Assembly (NCBI GenBank): GCA_949987705.1 | Contig: CATLJY010000005.1 | Location: 1 to 64,000, forward strand | Source of the DNA: Thereva unica | Taxonomy: Eukaryota > Arthropoda > Insecta > Diptera > Therevidae | Direction: 5' to 3' | Length of the DNA stretch: 64,000 nt | Shown: in pieces, positions 10,481 through 21,678 of the stretch | Layout: each line of letters starts with the position of its first letter | Position numbering within the stretch: position 1 is the stretch's first letter | Program-made: the position numbers and the translations under genes | Notes under the pieces: generated by a model | What the model was told of the DNA's origin: nothing | The model's input: only the letters and a program-made list of their open reading frames with translations | The model's database searches: none

Positions 10481-10498
10481 CTTTCAACGGCGGCGGCA
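10481..10498 (+). promoter_or_regulatory. degenerate polypurine tract of the BEL element
   Basis: CTTTCAACGGCGGCGGCA abuts the 3' LTR. It occupies the polypurine-tract position but is interrupted by pyrimidines. Confidence 0.5.
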
Positions 10499-10855
10499 TG
10501 TTCAGTCACTTCATCGTAATTATTCCATTTTCAACCACTTCATTGTAATTATTTCATTTAGTTTTAAACAACCATTTAATTTAAATATTCAAAATTTAAC
10601 GTTCCATTTTTCATTGTAAATATTCACATTCAAATCAAACTGTAGTCACTGAACTTATTGCAATTTCCTTTGTGTAATTCAAATTTCCGTTTTCAATATA
10701 AGCCACTTGGGCAGTCTCGTTGTAGCTTGAGAAGATCGAGTTCATACATTTGTTCATTGTGTTCGGAAATTAATAAAATAGTTGTCGGTTTCAATTTTGC
10801 CTTTTCATTTATCGAAATTAATTCAAAATAATCGTAAAAAAGCTTACGATTAACA
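10499..10855 (+). repeat. BEL/Pao 3' LTR (357 bp)
   Basis: Same length as the 5' LTR, with two substitutions, and followed by the CCCCC target duplication. Confidence 0.95.
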
Positions 10856-10860
10856 CCCCC

Positions 10861-11560
10861 ATTATAAGTGCTTTGTCCATTGAGTGAACGCAATGCGGTA
10901 CTCTTAGGTAAAGAAAATAACTTAGCATTATCAATTATAGTAGGACGGGGCGCGTCAGTTCGATCCCATATACACGTTTAAGCCTAGGATGTCCAGCTGG
11001 CCTTTAGAGGCCCATTTGAAATTTGAGTAGTCGGCAACTTTTTTTCTTAGGCCTTGATAGGCGCAACGACAAAGGCTACGGATGTTTTCGCTGACTTCGC
11101 GGGAAAAATCTTTTTTTTTTTCTTATACATATTTTTTAATCTTCACAGTTTTGAAATAAATTAATGAATAAAAATGAGTGATGGAAATTTAATTCTATCA
11201 ATTATAACAGACATCTTATTACTTATTTTCTCAAAAATTCGAAGAAAATTTGTTGTTTACATAAAAAAGGTTTTCTATTTCTGGAGAAAAATGGTGCCAT
11301 TGAAACTTGTCAATCAGCAGTCCATTCCTATGACAGCCCCGTTTAAGATTAAATGGACAGGTCTAGAATAGAATTTTTGTAGAGTGATTCTCGACTCGTA
11401 AACGAATAAAGCGACGAGTCGATATTATTTCTGCAGGGACATTTGGCAGGATTTTTTAGTTGTAGTGCATTTTATAGGGTTTTTGTCCTGTTTCTTGGTT
11501 TGTTCTGATTTATCCAATTTTAAATTATGGGACGAGTTCGATATGGTTGTAAATAATCAT
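10861..11560. other. no feature recognised
   Basis: AT-rich flank of the BEL insertion with only short frames. I see no gene. Confidence 0.5.
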
Positions 11561-12340
11561 CATTGATTGGCTGCAAGGGAGCAGCAGTTCGCTACAGTAC
11601 GGCTTGTCACGTTTTTGACGAGTGAGAACTTGGAAAAGGAAGACGATTTGTACGATGGGAACGATGGTGATGAACACTACATCCCGCCTGATAAACCGGC
11701 CTTGGATAGCGAAGAAAGATTGGACATTGAGGCGAATGCTGCAGTGGACAAGGATGATGAAGACTAGGAAATTACTCAAGCTGAAAAAGAAGTGAAGAAG
11801 AGCAGCCGCTATAATGACTCTTGGTTGCCTGCTGGCGGGAAATTGCGTGGATGAAAAATCCATCACTCAGATACCGCAGGTATCATGCGTGGTTGGAATA
11901 CCGCTCATCCTGATACGACTACTAGATTTTCCCCAGAAACAAGCGCAAATGAGAAATACGTGCGGGCGGATCGTACTACATTGAGCAAATCGATAGCCAT
12001 CGATGACCTCTGGGTGATAATCAATGCTAATTTGAATGCCGTATATGCGCCATCAGTTCATCTGACTGTGGATGAGCAATTGTTTCCGTATGAAGAATCG
12101 CCCGCTAGAAGAGACATTATTTGGCTATTATAATAAATAAATATAATTATGTTCAAAAGCCGTCATTATGCTCGCCGGCCATAACGCCATTTACCACGCC
12201 AATAAAAATAAGCCGTAAAAAAAATAAAGCAGGTATTGATTCGTCAGTCAGCGGCTACTCCTGCAAGTTTAGTACACCGTTGGCCACTAGCTATGTTTCA
12301 CAGCATATTGGATGCTGCTGATCAGTTATTGTCCATAAGT
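11561..12340 (+). pseudogene. piggyBac-like transposase, decayed
   Basis: Three plus-strand pieces in different frames. First, an acidic N-terminal stretch (ENLEKEDDLYDGNDGDEHYIP) typical of piggyBac transposases. Second, at 11885-12133, IDDLWVIINANLNAVY followed by VHLTVDEQLFPY, which matches the conserved piggyBac VTVDEQLVPFRGR block containing a catalytic Asp. Third, near 12270-12340, HRWPLAMFHSILDAAD, which matches the RRWP..VFY..LD block near the C-terminus. Stops and frameshifts separate them, and the middle catalytic region is missing or unreadable. I could not identify TTAA-flanked ends. Confidence 0.75.
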
Positions 12341-13675
12341 TTATAACTCATGCCTCTGATGTCGCATGACCGCCTCCCAGGTAGCTAGACATCCTATTTG
12401 TTAAAAGGAGAATCCTCCGAAATTGCTGATCCGTCATGTGAGGGGTGAAGATGCTATCCTAGATCGAGATCACCACCGAGATGCAGGAATACTATCGTAA
12501 GAAATATGTATGAAAATAAAGCTCGACAATCGACGGTAAGTAGGATATTTGATACGTATGAATAAAGAAAGCTCTGCTCAGAATGTCTTCTGCGGAACGA
12601 TTTATAAGATGGGTCGACGAGGTAGACAAATCCTCTGCAAACAAGGACCGAGGTAGACAACCTGAGCTGATGGTACCAAACTAGATAACATCCAGTTGTA
12701 GAACGGGATAAGTAAACAACGATTAAGGAAGTATGTAGTAATATATTACCTGGACCTTCACATTCAGGTGTGCTAACTGTACAATAATTGTTGTTGTTCA
12801 ATTCCCTATGACTGAGAAAATTGAACTATGTTGAACATTCGTGTACTTAGCCGTATCATTAACAACATGGTTTCTTCCTATTATCAACAATATGTTAAGC
12901 ATCTTAATATCCGGCACAAATCTAATAAACACTCCATAGTAGAGCGGTTTTGGTTAAGCTTCACTTTACTTACTTACTTTCGCTCCTTTAAAGCGCTGCA
13001 AAACTTTCCAACTATAGTGCACCAATCCTATAAAAATCCCGCCACTAAAATATCCACATATTGCAGATCTCATTGATTTAACGGTGATGCAAAAGTTCAT
13101 CTACGAAAAGGATGAACGGTTGCTGATGCATCCTCCCGAAATTTGTATGCGGCTGCCGTCCCGGGAGCAGTGGAGGAGCGAGGGATGAGATGCGAAACTT
13201 ACACAATTCTGTGAAAGTTTAACCGATTTTAATTTGTATTAATGAAATCGAAACGTCATTAAATTGTCTACGTTAAGAGGAACTAATTTATTTCCCGGAA
13301 AATGTAACCAGTCTGCTGCTGATGCCCCTTTCATGCATCGCCAGCTTTTCGCAATGGAATTGTCTGTTGTAATAACATTGAAATAATCGATTCCCAACTA
13401 AGGGGATGATTGCGCTCTCATTAAAACGAGAACAATTATTGCAGCAAATGGAAATTATTTCATTTCGGTTTTAAATTTTCCAGGTTTTTACTAATGAGGT
13501 TGTCACTGAAGAAGCAACCTGTTTATCTTTTACTATTTTCAGAGTTTCTTTCAGTATTTTGAGCCATTATTCATTAACATTTCATAGAAGAACAATGTGT
13601 ATTGTGATACCTTCTAGGCAATGACAGTACAGGTTGCCTCTTGTTGGGATGATACTGGTCTCGTTTCTCTTGATA
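12341..13675. other. no feature recognised
   Basis: No credible coding region or repeat structure identified. Short frames only. Confidence 0.45.
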
Positions 13676-13679
13676 TCTC

Positions 13680-13830
13680 CGCTCTGTTGACTAGGCTCCA
13701 AGCTCCTCTGAAACCTTCTTCACAACTTCGCCGATGATGGTACTCTACCTTACTCCCAACATCCCAAGCATAAATATAACATATTCCCAAACGCCAAACA
13801 TCGCAATGAACGGGACTAAATAAGAGATTA
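13680..13830 (+). pseudogene. possible LINE family A fragment around the RT catalytic box
   Basis: One frame reads HNFADDGTLPYSQHPKH, close to the PLHCFVDDGT box of the family A copy at 51.8 kb, preceded by a similarly placed CTGTTGAC..CTCC stretch. The match is short and surrounded by stops. Confidence 0.4.
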
Positions 13831-14980
13831 AAGTATCTTCTTTATCCAGCCGCCCAGACCGTAATCGACAAGTGCTACAAAAGGCCCTGGCTTGACAAAA
13901 TTTTATTATACTTTAAGTAGAACCACCCATTTACACAGTAAAGTGAACGAGGGTTTCTCTTTCGTAAAGGCCCTGATGAAAATCTGGATGTACATCCAAT
14001 TTGACCGTGTATGGGGCCTTTAGTTAGCCTAGGGATACCCAGCTGAGGAGAATGGTTCCTTACGGAACAATGTCCCCCGCGATGATTTCCGTAATTATAT
14101 CCATTTATCTAAGGGGTATGTTTATATAATAATAATTGTTTCGAAAGATATCACCGAATCTGACGGATTCGTTCTCACCCGCTTAAACATAGCTCGCAGT
14201 ATTCCCAAACAGTAGCCCATCTAAGTATTAATCGCACCCATTGCGGCTTGACTTCGATGATCGATCGAAAACCGATCTTTTCAGAAACCTAATGGCTTCT
14301 CCGGTTCTGCAATGAAGCGTACAAAACCTGTAGGTAAATGGAAAATTTTTCATTTTATAGTTCTAGGCTATATTGCTTAAACAAGTTCTCTGTGAGTTGT
14401 CGGTTCAAATCAGACTACGCTATACAATGATTTATGGCTGTTCACTTTCACGGGACAATTACAGAGGGCGGGAAAGGCGGATAAAGGCAGGTAGCTTTAA
14501 GAAATTGTATAGAGAGCGGGAAATGATCTTGGTGACCATAAGCATACTCAATAGACCGGTTCTTGTTCGATTGCTCAGATCAAGCAGCATTGGACCAGTT
14601 GAGTTCTGGGACCGCATAGTAAAACGAATATTCGCGTTTGGAATGGTCCAGAGAAGATAAAATCCGGTTTGAGTTGGAATTTTCGTATGTAAATAAGACC
14701 ACACCTAGCTCACACAGTCAGTCGCAGATTGACCTAGATGATTGAGTGACTATACTCTGACGGTTAATGTACATCCACTCTCAGCTCATTAAGAGCATTT
14801 GATCACCTGTGATTTCCTCTGGTAGACCCTTAAGCCAAGGATTTTTGACAATATAAAGAAAAAACTGGGAACATATTAACTTATTATTCGTGAAAAACTA
14901 CTACTGAATGTAGGGGTAAACATTTTACTCTAGTACAAATCATTTTGAGAGAGTTGAATAAATGTATCTAATTCTGAATG
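13831..14980. other. no feature recognised
   Basis: No supported gene. A 95-codon plus frame at 14373-14660 and its minus-strand shadow have no recognisable motif. Confidence 0.45.
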
Positions 14981-14984
14981 AATT

Positions 14985-15249
14985 TTATAGCAACAGCCCG
15001 TTTGTCATCTCCTCCTGATTCTGCATCCATCTCCTTTCTTCTAGTCCTTTCTGCTTGGTTCTGATGGTTCTAACTTCCGTTGCGTGGTGTAATTCGATGT
15101 CCTTGAGATATTGCTTTCCAATTCCCTGCCTGATAACTTAAATTACTGCCTAATAACTTAGAAGTTCCCTCGCGTTGTAAGAAGGCCATAGTCATTTTAA
15201 AAAATCCCTTCCAGATGACTTAATCGATTTTCGTCCTATCAGTATTCTT
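14985..15249 (+). pseudogene. LINE family B, N-terminal RT piece
   Basis: Translation in shifting frames gives KKAIVIL...PDDLIDFRPISILPFLA, the PIPK..DFRPISILP block of CR1-like RT fingers. The piece ends where the MITE at 15250 begins and continues after it at 15757. Confidence 0.65.
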
Positions 15250-15756
15250 CCCTTTCTTGCCTAAGGCCTAGTACTAAGTTCACGTGAAATGGAATTTAAG
15301 GGTTACTCAATGTAAATTTTCACGTGTGCAAATTTCGCTTGTCAAAATTTTATTTGTGATACTAAGTTCACGTGAATTTTTTGGTGAATAAATCACACTC
15401 TGCTGCTCTCTAACAGATGTCGCGGCATGCATTCACCACAAAATTTCATTTTCATTTCATTTAAAAGAATGCGTTTGGACATTCTTTCCGCGTGAAAAGT
15501 TGGGAACTGTTAAATGTTCAAAAGGCGATAAGTGAAAATACGCAAAAAGTGAAATCAAAAGGCGTTGTGTGAATTATTATTACAAACTGGGTAATTAATA
15601 ATACATATTTAGACATTTATTTGAACTTATTTTTGCAGTATGGAAAACACTTTGCTACAAAGTTACGCACAGCTAATTAACTCACCTTGGTTGCTTTTTC
15701 ACTAGCCTAGAATGCCCAAATCCATTTCACGTGAACTTTAACTTAGTACTAGGCTT
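15250..15756. mobile_element. MITE with CCTAGTACTAAGTTCACGTG ends
   Basis: The left end CCTAGTACTAAGTTCACGTG is mirrored at the right end, with a small AGTTAA insertion in the right TIR. A CTAAGG/CTTAAGG-like motif flanks both sides as a probable target duplication. An internal repeat of TACTAAGTTCACGTGAA lies near 15362. It interrupts LINE family B between the finger motif and the catalytic block. No ORF. Confidence 0.7.
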
Positions 15757-16065
15757 AAGGCTTAAAAATGCTTTTTATCCAAGTACTGTAATATCTCGAA
15801 TCTGACAACCTCCGCTCTAAATTCCAATCCATACTTGTTCTTCTGGGTTTCTCCAAGGCATTCGATTCTGTGGTTCTTTCTCTTCTATTATCCAAACTTG
15901 GCAAACTCTATCACTTTTCTTCTTCTGCTATTTGAGTTTTCTACTCTCTTCTCTCTAATAGACTTAAATATGTTCGCCATAACAATTTCTAATCTTCGTT
16001 GCTACTTGTGCTCTGAGAATTCCGCAAGGTCCTCCTTTAGTCTGTATGCTGGAGTATAACTATAC
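15757..16065 (+). pseudogene. LINE family B, RT catalytic piece
   Basis: In one frame the sequence reads GFSKAFDSVVLSLLLSKLGK (F-x-KAFD-S-V is the first catalytic Asp block), followed by a SGIPQGPPLV match to the conserved G-x-PQG-S motif. Frameshifts separate these. It continues the fragment at 14985-15249. The YADD region is not found. Confidence 0.65.
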
Positions 16066-16639
16066 GAGTTACGTTATGTCCTCTTAATCAGTTAGAACTC
16101 TACATTTCTGAATTCAGTAGTGATTTATCCCAAATTATTGAATTATTCTTGCAGCGCACCCCCATTATAACTCCCGAAGTGATGAAGCTTGGGTAACCAG
16201 TTGAACTCAATGGCAATCGATAGCGGATGTAAAAATGAATCTACAGTTGATTTTGGCCCAAATGTGGACAATGCCATGATGTATAAAAACCATAAAAATG
16301 CAATTTTCATATGGGCTGTTTGAACAATCACAAATCAGAGATCATGTTACCTTTTGGGGTTGTCTTGTAAGGAGAAATCCTACGAGAGATTATGAGACAC
16401 TGACCAATTAGACATCATGTAGCGAGATTGAGAATTCCATACAACACGTACTGCCGTGGGAAGCAGTACCGTTGTCACCACCCGGTGGTGCCCACTGGAT
16501 AAACAACCAAGACGATAGTAGTGAGTATGGGACGCTATAATCCTGCCCACTAGCGAAGGTCTATCAATCTTTCCTGGCAATACCAATTGATATGAGTATG
16601 ACAGCAGGGCCTCGGACTGCACGGGCAACACAACGGCGA
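16066..16639. other. no feature recognised
   Basis: No supported gene. The 16.38-16.69 kb minus frame is the shadow of the RTE-like fragment's upstream sequence. Confidence 0.4.
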
Positions 16640-17034
16640 ACTGGCAAACGTAAAAAGGACAATGATTTACATGGAACGTGCGAACTCTATACAAACCTGG
16701 TAACCTAAGAGAACTATTGGATCAGCTTGAAAAGTACAAGACCGATAAAATGGCGAATCAAGAAGTTAGGTGGTTGGAGAAAGGGATAATGTGGAAAAGG
16801 AATTACACAATATACTGTAGCTGCCGAGAAAAATAGCATACCCTAGGTACGGCGCGGCGATTATAGAAGGAAAAGGCTGAAAATATGCTATAATAGGATT
16901 CGAAGCATTAAGCGAAAGATTGTGTAAAATGCGAATTAAAGTCATATTCCACAATACTTTTTCATCAATATACCAATCCAACCGAAGCACAGTGGGGAAA
17001 AAAGCCGAAAAGCTGGCCAAAAGTCTTTAACATT
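16640..17034 (+). pseudogene. RTE-like non-LTR endonuclease, first half
   Basis: Plus-strand reading gives TWNVRTLYKPGNLRELLDQL, then EKYKTD and NQEVRWLEKGIM. This is the N-terminal apurinic-endonuclease-like domain of RTE-type elements (TWNVRTL and QE-x-RW are its first catalytic blocks, normally with Asn and Glu). After a frameshift, AIIGFEALSERLCKMRIKVIF matches the next block. The gene is broken by frameshifts and by an insertion at about 17035-17820. Confidence 0.8.
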
Positions 17035-17350
17035 AACCAATTAATTTGAAATTTAGTATACAGGGGTTTTTGGGGTCAGTTATCACAAATTTAGTGTCCA
17101 TTTTTCCATAAACAAGATGGCGGCTTCAAAATGGCGACCAAAAGTAGTTAAATATCCTTTAAATGCTACAAAACTTGGTATATGGGGGTTTTTGGGGTCC
17201 CTAATTATGAATTTAGTGTCCATTTTTTCATAAACAAGATGGCGGCTTCAAAATTGCGACTAAAAGTAGTAAAATATTCTTCAATTTCTACAAAACTTGG
17301 TATGCAGGGGTTTTTCGGGTCGCTGATTTCAAATTTAGCGGCCTTTTCTT
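17035..17350. repeat. tandem repeat, period 122 bp, about 2.6 units
   Basis: Units share CTTGGTATA.GGGGTTTTTGGGGT, AATTTAGTGTCCATTTTT and AACAAGATGGCGGCTTCAAAA. The spacing of the AAGATGGCGGC core is 122 bp. Confidence 0.75.
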
Positions 17351-17820
17351 AATCACTCCTGAAAATATTAACCATGTAGTCTAACAAAAGATTTATTGAG
17401 CGTCTGATGTTCTTTACAAGTTGATTTTTATAATTGTAGGGGTAGTTTTAACCCCTTAAGGGTTGAAAATTATTTATTTTTGCCTGCCCACGCCCACAAT
17501 CGAATTTGAGGCATAATATTTAAAAAAAAAAATGTTTACATGTTTTTCTATTTTTAGCCGATTTAGGGGTGGTTTCAACCCTTTAGGACTATCCCTTATC
17601 ATAAAGTTCGCCTTCATTTAGTACAAATCAACCACCTTCGCAAATAAATATTAAAAAAAAGTGTATTTCATTGCATTAGTTTGCATTATTATTGAAATAA
17701 TCGTGAAAAACCCCTAAAAAAGGGTGTTTTTTGCATTTTTAAGGGTGACGCCCATGTTTTAGGATCGCGGGACCCCGATTTTCGTGATCAGCGACCACCC
17801 CCCCTCCGCGTTTTGAATGG
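17035..17820. mobile_element. insertion carrying a 122-bp minisatellite, splits the RTE endonuclease
   Basis: It separates two collinear pieces of the same endonuclease domain. Its first third is a tandem repeat (see 17035-17350). The rest has inverted and direct copies of short motifs such as TTAACCCCTTAAGGGTT and AACCCCTAAAAAAGGGTG. No TIR or target duplication is certain. A Helitron-like or other minisatellite-bearing element is possible. Confidence 0.45.
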
Positions 17821-17824
17821 ACTA

Positions 17825-18005
17825 CTTCTACAAAAATCTTGAGAGAATTGTCAGAAAATGACGTAAAAGAAATTATAAGAGACGTTTACGCAAAAGTAGG
17901 ACAGAAACGAATTTAATATCCAACCATTGGGAAGCACTGTGTAAATTCTCAGTGCAATGATAATGGTCGTAGACTGATGGATTTTGCTGCTGGAGCTAAT
18001 AGCCT
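17825..18005 (+). pseudogene. RTE-like endonuclease, second half
   Basis: Plus-strand reading gives DVYAKVGQKRI, a stop, then YPTIGKHCVNSQCNDNGRRL and MDFAAGANSL. These match the GDFNAKVG..PTIGKHSLH...NDNG-x-RL-x-DFA block of RTE-type endonucleases. It runs into the foldback element that starts near 18001. Confidence 0.8.
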
Positions 18006-18900
18006 TATGACACTGGCTTTATCGTAAGCTGAAAATGCTGCCTTGGCTAGGCTGAAAATGACGAAATCTGTTATACTGTGGGACAGAGATAGCATGTGAG
18101 AATAATAACGAATATCTGATTATTATAACAGATAGTTGTTAAGGGGAGAAGAAATCCGTTGGAAATATTTGAAATATTCCAATTTATTATGATTAAAATT
18201 AAATTAATTTAAATTTATTGTGTTTAATATTTAACATGGTCAATATCACGTAAATTAAAATTCTTTGTTCTCTTCCTTTCAATTTGCTACTTCCTCATTA
18301 AAAAATCTTGTTTGACCTGAGTCCTCCATAGTAAAACAATCAATAGCTCCAAATATTTTCAAAAATACTTCAACAACTATATATAAAAAAATAAAAAAAC
18401 ATATTTTCCTTTTAGACTCCCCCAATTCGCAACGCCCGTTGTAATAACAAAAATATGTCACCCACAAGTTGAAATTACTTTGGGGCAATTAAAAATCACA
18501 CTTAACACATCAAAAATTGTTTGGAGCGATTTTACTCCGGAGCCTCAATTCTAAAAATTTACCCTTCAATAAAATATTTATTTATTCTCACTTCAATTAT
18601 AATTATTTCAATTTATTACTTCAATTTATTTTGATTTTCACTCACTGTTATAAAAAGTCTAGAGATGTAGCAAACTGTTATAAAAAGCATAGAAAAAAGA
18701 ACATGAATTTCATTCTTTTCCTATGCTTTTTATAACAGTTTTCTAGACTTTTTATAACACTTAAAATTCAGCCAAGAAAAGTTTGAGTATATTCCTCTCA
18801 CTCTTACATATGGGAAAATCTCCTTTGGATTTTTTCTTTCAGTTTTCAGCCTAGCCAAGGCAGTATTTTTCAGCCTACGATGAAGCCAGTGTCATAAGGC
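18001..18900. mobile_element. foldback-type element with about 58-bp inverted ends
   Basis: The left arm 18002-18060 (GCCTTATGACACTGGCTTTA...CCTTGGCTAGGCTGAAAA) is mirrored by 18842-18900 with few mismatches. The interior is AT-rich and holds the hairpin at 18646-18759. No protein frame of note. Part of the arm overlaps the end of the endonuclease fragment, so the exact boundary is uncertain. Confidence 0.7.
18646..18759. repeat. two-tier perfect palindrome (hairpin)
   Basis: TGTTATAAAAAGTCTAGA (18646-18663) pairs perfectly with 18742-18759, and AACTGTTATAAAAAGCATAG (18673-18692) pairs perfectly with 18721-18740. The 28-base loop is A/T-rich. Confidence 0.85.
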
Positions 18901-18905
18901 TATAA

Positions 18906-19600
18906 CATAATAATGAGCAGCAGAAGAAATCTGCTAATGAAGAGACCGTCAATGCTATAAACCATATACTGATTAGTACTAGGTACAGCTGCAGCAGGAT
19001 AGAATGGATTCCTTCCCACTCCCGCCACAGACATTCACGCTCCCGCCACAGGCTTAAGGGGCCTTTAGGCAAAAGTTGTTCATGACGCAAGAAAGCTCGC
19101 CTCAGCGGAAATTGTGATCGAGCTTCCGGTTTGGATAGGACTACTACTTGTACCTATCTTGGAGCAACAGTAGATCTTCAATTGTAGGAACTTCCTTATC
19201 AAAGAAGATGTGATCAGTTGCTACAGCTCACTCTCGGGCTGGTAGTTGCCTTGGTTGGTAACAATCTCGAACATAAGAGTTGAATTATTGAGTTACCTTG
19301 ATCAACATCGATTTGATCATTTTGTGAATTATGTAAAATTATTTATTTCTTTTTGCCAAACAAGGCACACTAAAATCTAAGTACACTTTTTAACATTTCA
19401 GCTTTAATCAACTATCAGTGGGATGCTAAGTCAGGTACAGGTATAATTGGGCTAGGCTATATGTAGGCTTTATACTATACTAATTTTAGTAATGCAGCTT
19501 AAACAGATATGACGGCAGTTTGGGGTTTCATCATTAGTATTAATTTTCTTTTATAGGACAATAAAAGAGAATAGAGAATATTGCTTAAGTAGTTTCGTGT
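18906..19600. other. no feature recognised
   Basis: No supported gene. A THREE-frame reading near 19.1 kb gives a TYLGATVD stretch that is only suggestive of an RT C-terminal block. Confidence 0.4.
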
Positions 19601-19609
19601 ACCGCCGAA

Positions 19610-20150
19610 CTACATAATTGAGTATTATTCTATTCGACAAGAACTTTACCTTGACATTGCCGTTTAGAATATGCAAGGTCAAGCATGATATGAGCATTTT
19701 TCTCTTGCATGACAGCGGTAAAAAAATCCAAAACTTTGAGCCTGTCCTTATAGTGTGGAAGGCTTTGATAATCAGCGCGGTTTCTTAGTGCGAACAGGAG
19801 AAATTGCTTTCGAATGGATTCAACTGGCGTGAAATAAGGGATCCCAGAAAGGGCATGCGTTCCAGGATTGGGCGGACCAGTGAGCAAAATAGTGCTTTTG
19901 TGACCCAGGTGTTATCAAATTCCTTAGCCCTTCTTTTTATAAAACCAAGAAGTTTATTAGCTCTGGCAGTAATATTATCGTAGTGTAGGTTAAAGTTTTA
20001 CTTATTGTCTAAGACAACGCCTAGGTCTACGATTTTATCAACATGGTTTAATAACTTGTTGTCACGAAAGATAGTATTGCTGCAGTTGTACGCTTTACGC
20101 GGAGAAAGGTATTGCATGGTATTTGCTATAGCATAATGTTAAGTTGGAAT
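19610..20150 (-). pseudogene. LINE family C, C-terminal piece
   Basis: Minus-strand reading gives YHAIPFSPRKAYNCSNTIFR, then LLNHVDKIVDLGVVLDNK, and later the thumb/C-terminal stretch FESKQFLLFALRNR-like sequence (RKQFLLFALRNRADYQSLPH). It is a CR1/jockey-type RT distal region. It is separated from the catalytic part at 20647-21190 by a MITE. Confidence 0.75.
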
Positions 20151-20152
20151 TT

Positions 20153-20644
20153 CCCAGTAGAAATTCTAGGAAGGCCTTACCAATGGAGCACTGATATAAG
20201 TAGTCATCTGGTATTTTCTTGGTGTTAGATGAGCCCTTATATAACCCATTACAAGAGAAGGCAGATGGTAAGGTGTAATCCAGAATTATCTGGATTTACC
20301 TGGGTGAATAAACGCCTGAACAGACCCAAACAAGTGAGAATTTTCCCGATGACTCATTTGTTTTCGTATTTTTGTAATACCTCAGTAGGACTTGTAAGCT
20401 TACAGAAGTACTGAAAAGGCACTTACTAGTATGGCCTTACCATACCCCTTACAGATGAGCAGTTCTGTAAGTACTCTAAGGTAAGTACTATGGTAATTAC
20501 TCTAGGGAAAGTAAAAAAGTAAGGTCTTACCTCCTATGACATCGTGTGTAAAAATAAGCACTTCTGTAAGGAGTATTGTAAGGCCTACCTCTTACTTGTA
20601 AGTGCTTATTTCAGTACTTCTGTAAGCTTACAAGTCCTACTGGG
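20153..20644. mobile_element. MITE, CCCAGTAGG family, copy 1
   Basis: Starts CCCAGTAG and ends CCTACTGGG. An internal copy of the end (CAGTAGGACTTGTAAGCTTA from 20383) forms a strong 35-bp inverted repeat with 20609-20644. It is inserted in LINE family C: TT flanks both sides, and removing the element together with one TT restores a continuous codon series (actual codons AAT AAA TTC), so a 2-bp duplication is likely. A second copy lies 1 kb away in the same orientation. Confidence 0.8.
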
Positions 20645-20646
20645 TT

Positions 20647-21190
20647 ATTAGTGTTGCACCATTCTTGCAACGCATTAAGTTTCGTCTAAAAGAATGATAC
20701 ATCGATGTCGGACCTTACAACGCTATATATTTTCAGTTGGTCAGCATAAAAGAGATGTGGTATATTTTTTAATTTGCGAGACAGATCGGAGATGAAGATA
20801 TTGAACAAAAGCGGACCAATATGATTTCCTTGGGGGACATGGGAATTAACTTTGATTTCTTTGGATAAAAATCCTTCAAATCTGACGACCTGAGTTCTAC
20901 CGCTAAGATATGATTTTATCCATTCCAGGGCACGGCCGGTAATTCCAAATTTGAATAACTTAGTAATCAAAGTATGGTGGTCCACGCGATCAAAGGACTT
21001 GCTAAAGTTCCATACCACGTAGAAGTTCAGAGATAAGAATCATTAGATTTGAAGTGATCGAACGCCCCTTTCTGAAACCGTGTTGTTGCTCATTAATGTT
21101 AGGATCTATAAGTGGTGCAATATTGTCGTGCACAAGCTTTTCGAAGAGTGTCGGAATTAGAAGATAGGATGGCAATGCTTCTATAATTAT
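20647..21190 (-). pseudogene. LINE family C, RT catalytic piece
   Basis: Minus-strand reading: QQHGFRKGRSI (finger/palm), then NFSKSFDRVDHHTLITKLFK (first catalytic Asp block), IKSYLSGRTQVV, then VPQGNHIGPLLFNIFISDL and FYADQLKIY. The catalytic YADD box has become YADQ and the PQGS serine has become Asn. There is also a frameshift before the first Asp block. A CR1/jockey-like element, not functional. The better part of one frame spans 20686-21018. Confidence 0.88.
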
Positions 21191-21199
21191 CTACTAAAT

Positions 21200-21678
21200 C
21201 CCAGTAGGAATTCTAGGAAGGCCTTACCGATGGAGCACTAAAATAAGTAGTCATCTGGTAAGGAGTACCCCTTATTTTCTTGGTGTTAGATGAGCCCTTA
21301 TATAACCCATTACAAGAGAAGGCAGATGGTAAGGTGTAGTCCAGAATTAGACCCAAACAAGTGAGAATTTTCCCGATGACTCATTTGTTTTCGTATTTTA
21401 GTAATATCCCAGTAGGACTTGTAAGCTTACAGAAGTACTGAAAAGAGCACTTACTAGTAAGGGGTAGGCCTTACCACACCCCCTACAGATGAGCAGTTTT
21501 GTAAGTACTCTAAGGTAAGTACTTGTGTAACTACTCTAGGGAAAGTAAAAAAGTAAGGCCTTACCTCCTATGACATCGTGTGTAAAATGAAGCACTTCTA
21601 TAAGGGGTATGGTAATGCCTACCCATTACTAGTAAGTTCTTATTTCAGTACTTCTGTAAGCTTACAGGGCCTACTGGG
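21200..21678. mobile_element. MITE, CCCAGTAGG family, copy 2
   Basis: Same structure and orientation as the copy at 20153-20644, with the same internal palindrome, but with several small indels. It lies just upstream of the family C RT piece and probably interrupts it too. No clear target duplication. Confidence 0.8.

Larger units (their letters stand above)
3446..10855 (+). mobile_element. BEL/Pao LTR retrotransposon, nearly intact
   Basis: A 7,410-bp element bounded by two 357-bp TG...CA LTRs and a 5-bp duplication CCCCC (3441-3445 and 10856-10860). Order: LTR, PBS, about 970-bp leader, gag and protease, RT, RNase H, integrase, short purine-rich stretch, LTR. This order with integrase last and a DUF5641-like C-terminus identifies BEL/Pao. 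The LTRs differ at only two positions, so the insertion is recent. Two lesions are visible: an in-frame TGA at 6658-6660 and a MITE at 6991-7403. The reading frame is in register on both sides of the MITE. Confidence 0.95.

Noticed and set aside
11525..11866. 113-codon minus frame
   Set aside because: Overlaps the piggyBac-like acidic N-terminus on the other strand, which has recognisable family motifs.
18906..19600. RTE reverse transcriptase downstream of the endonuclease
   Set aside because: Only a short TYLGATVD-like reading was found; no catalytic motif.
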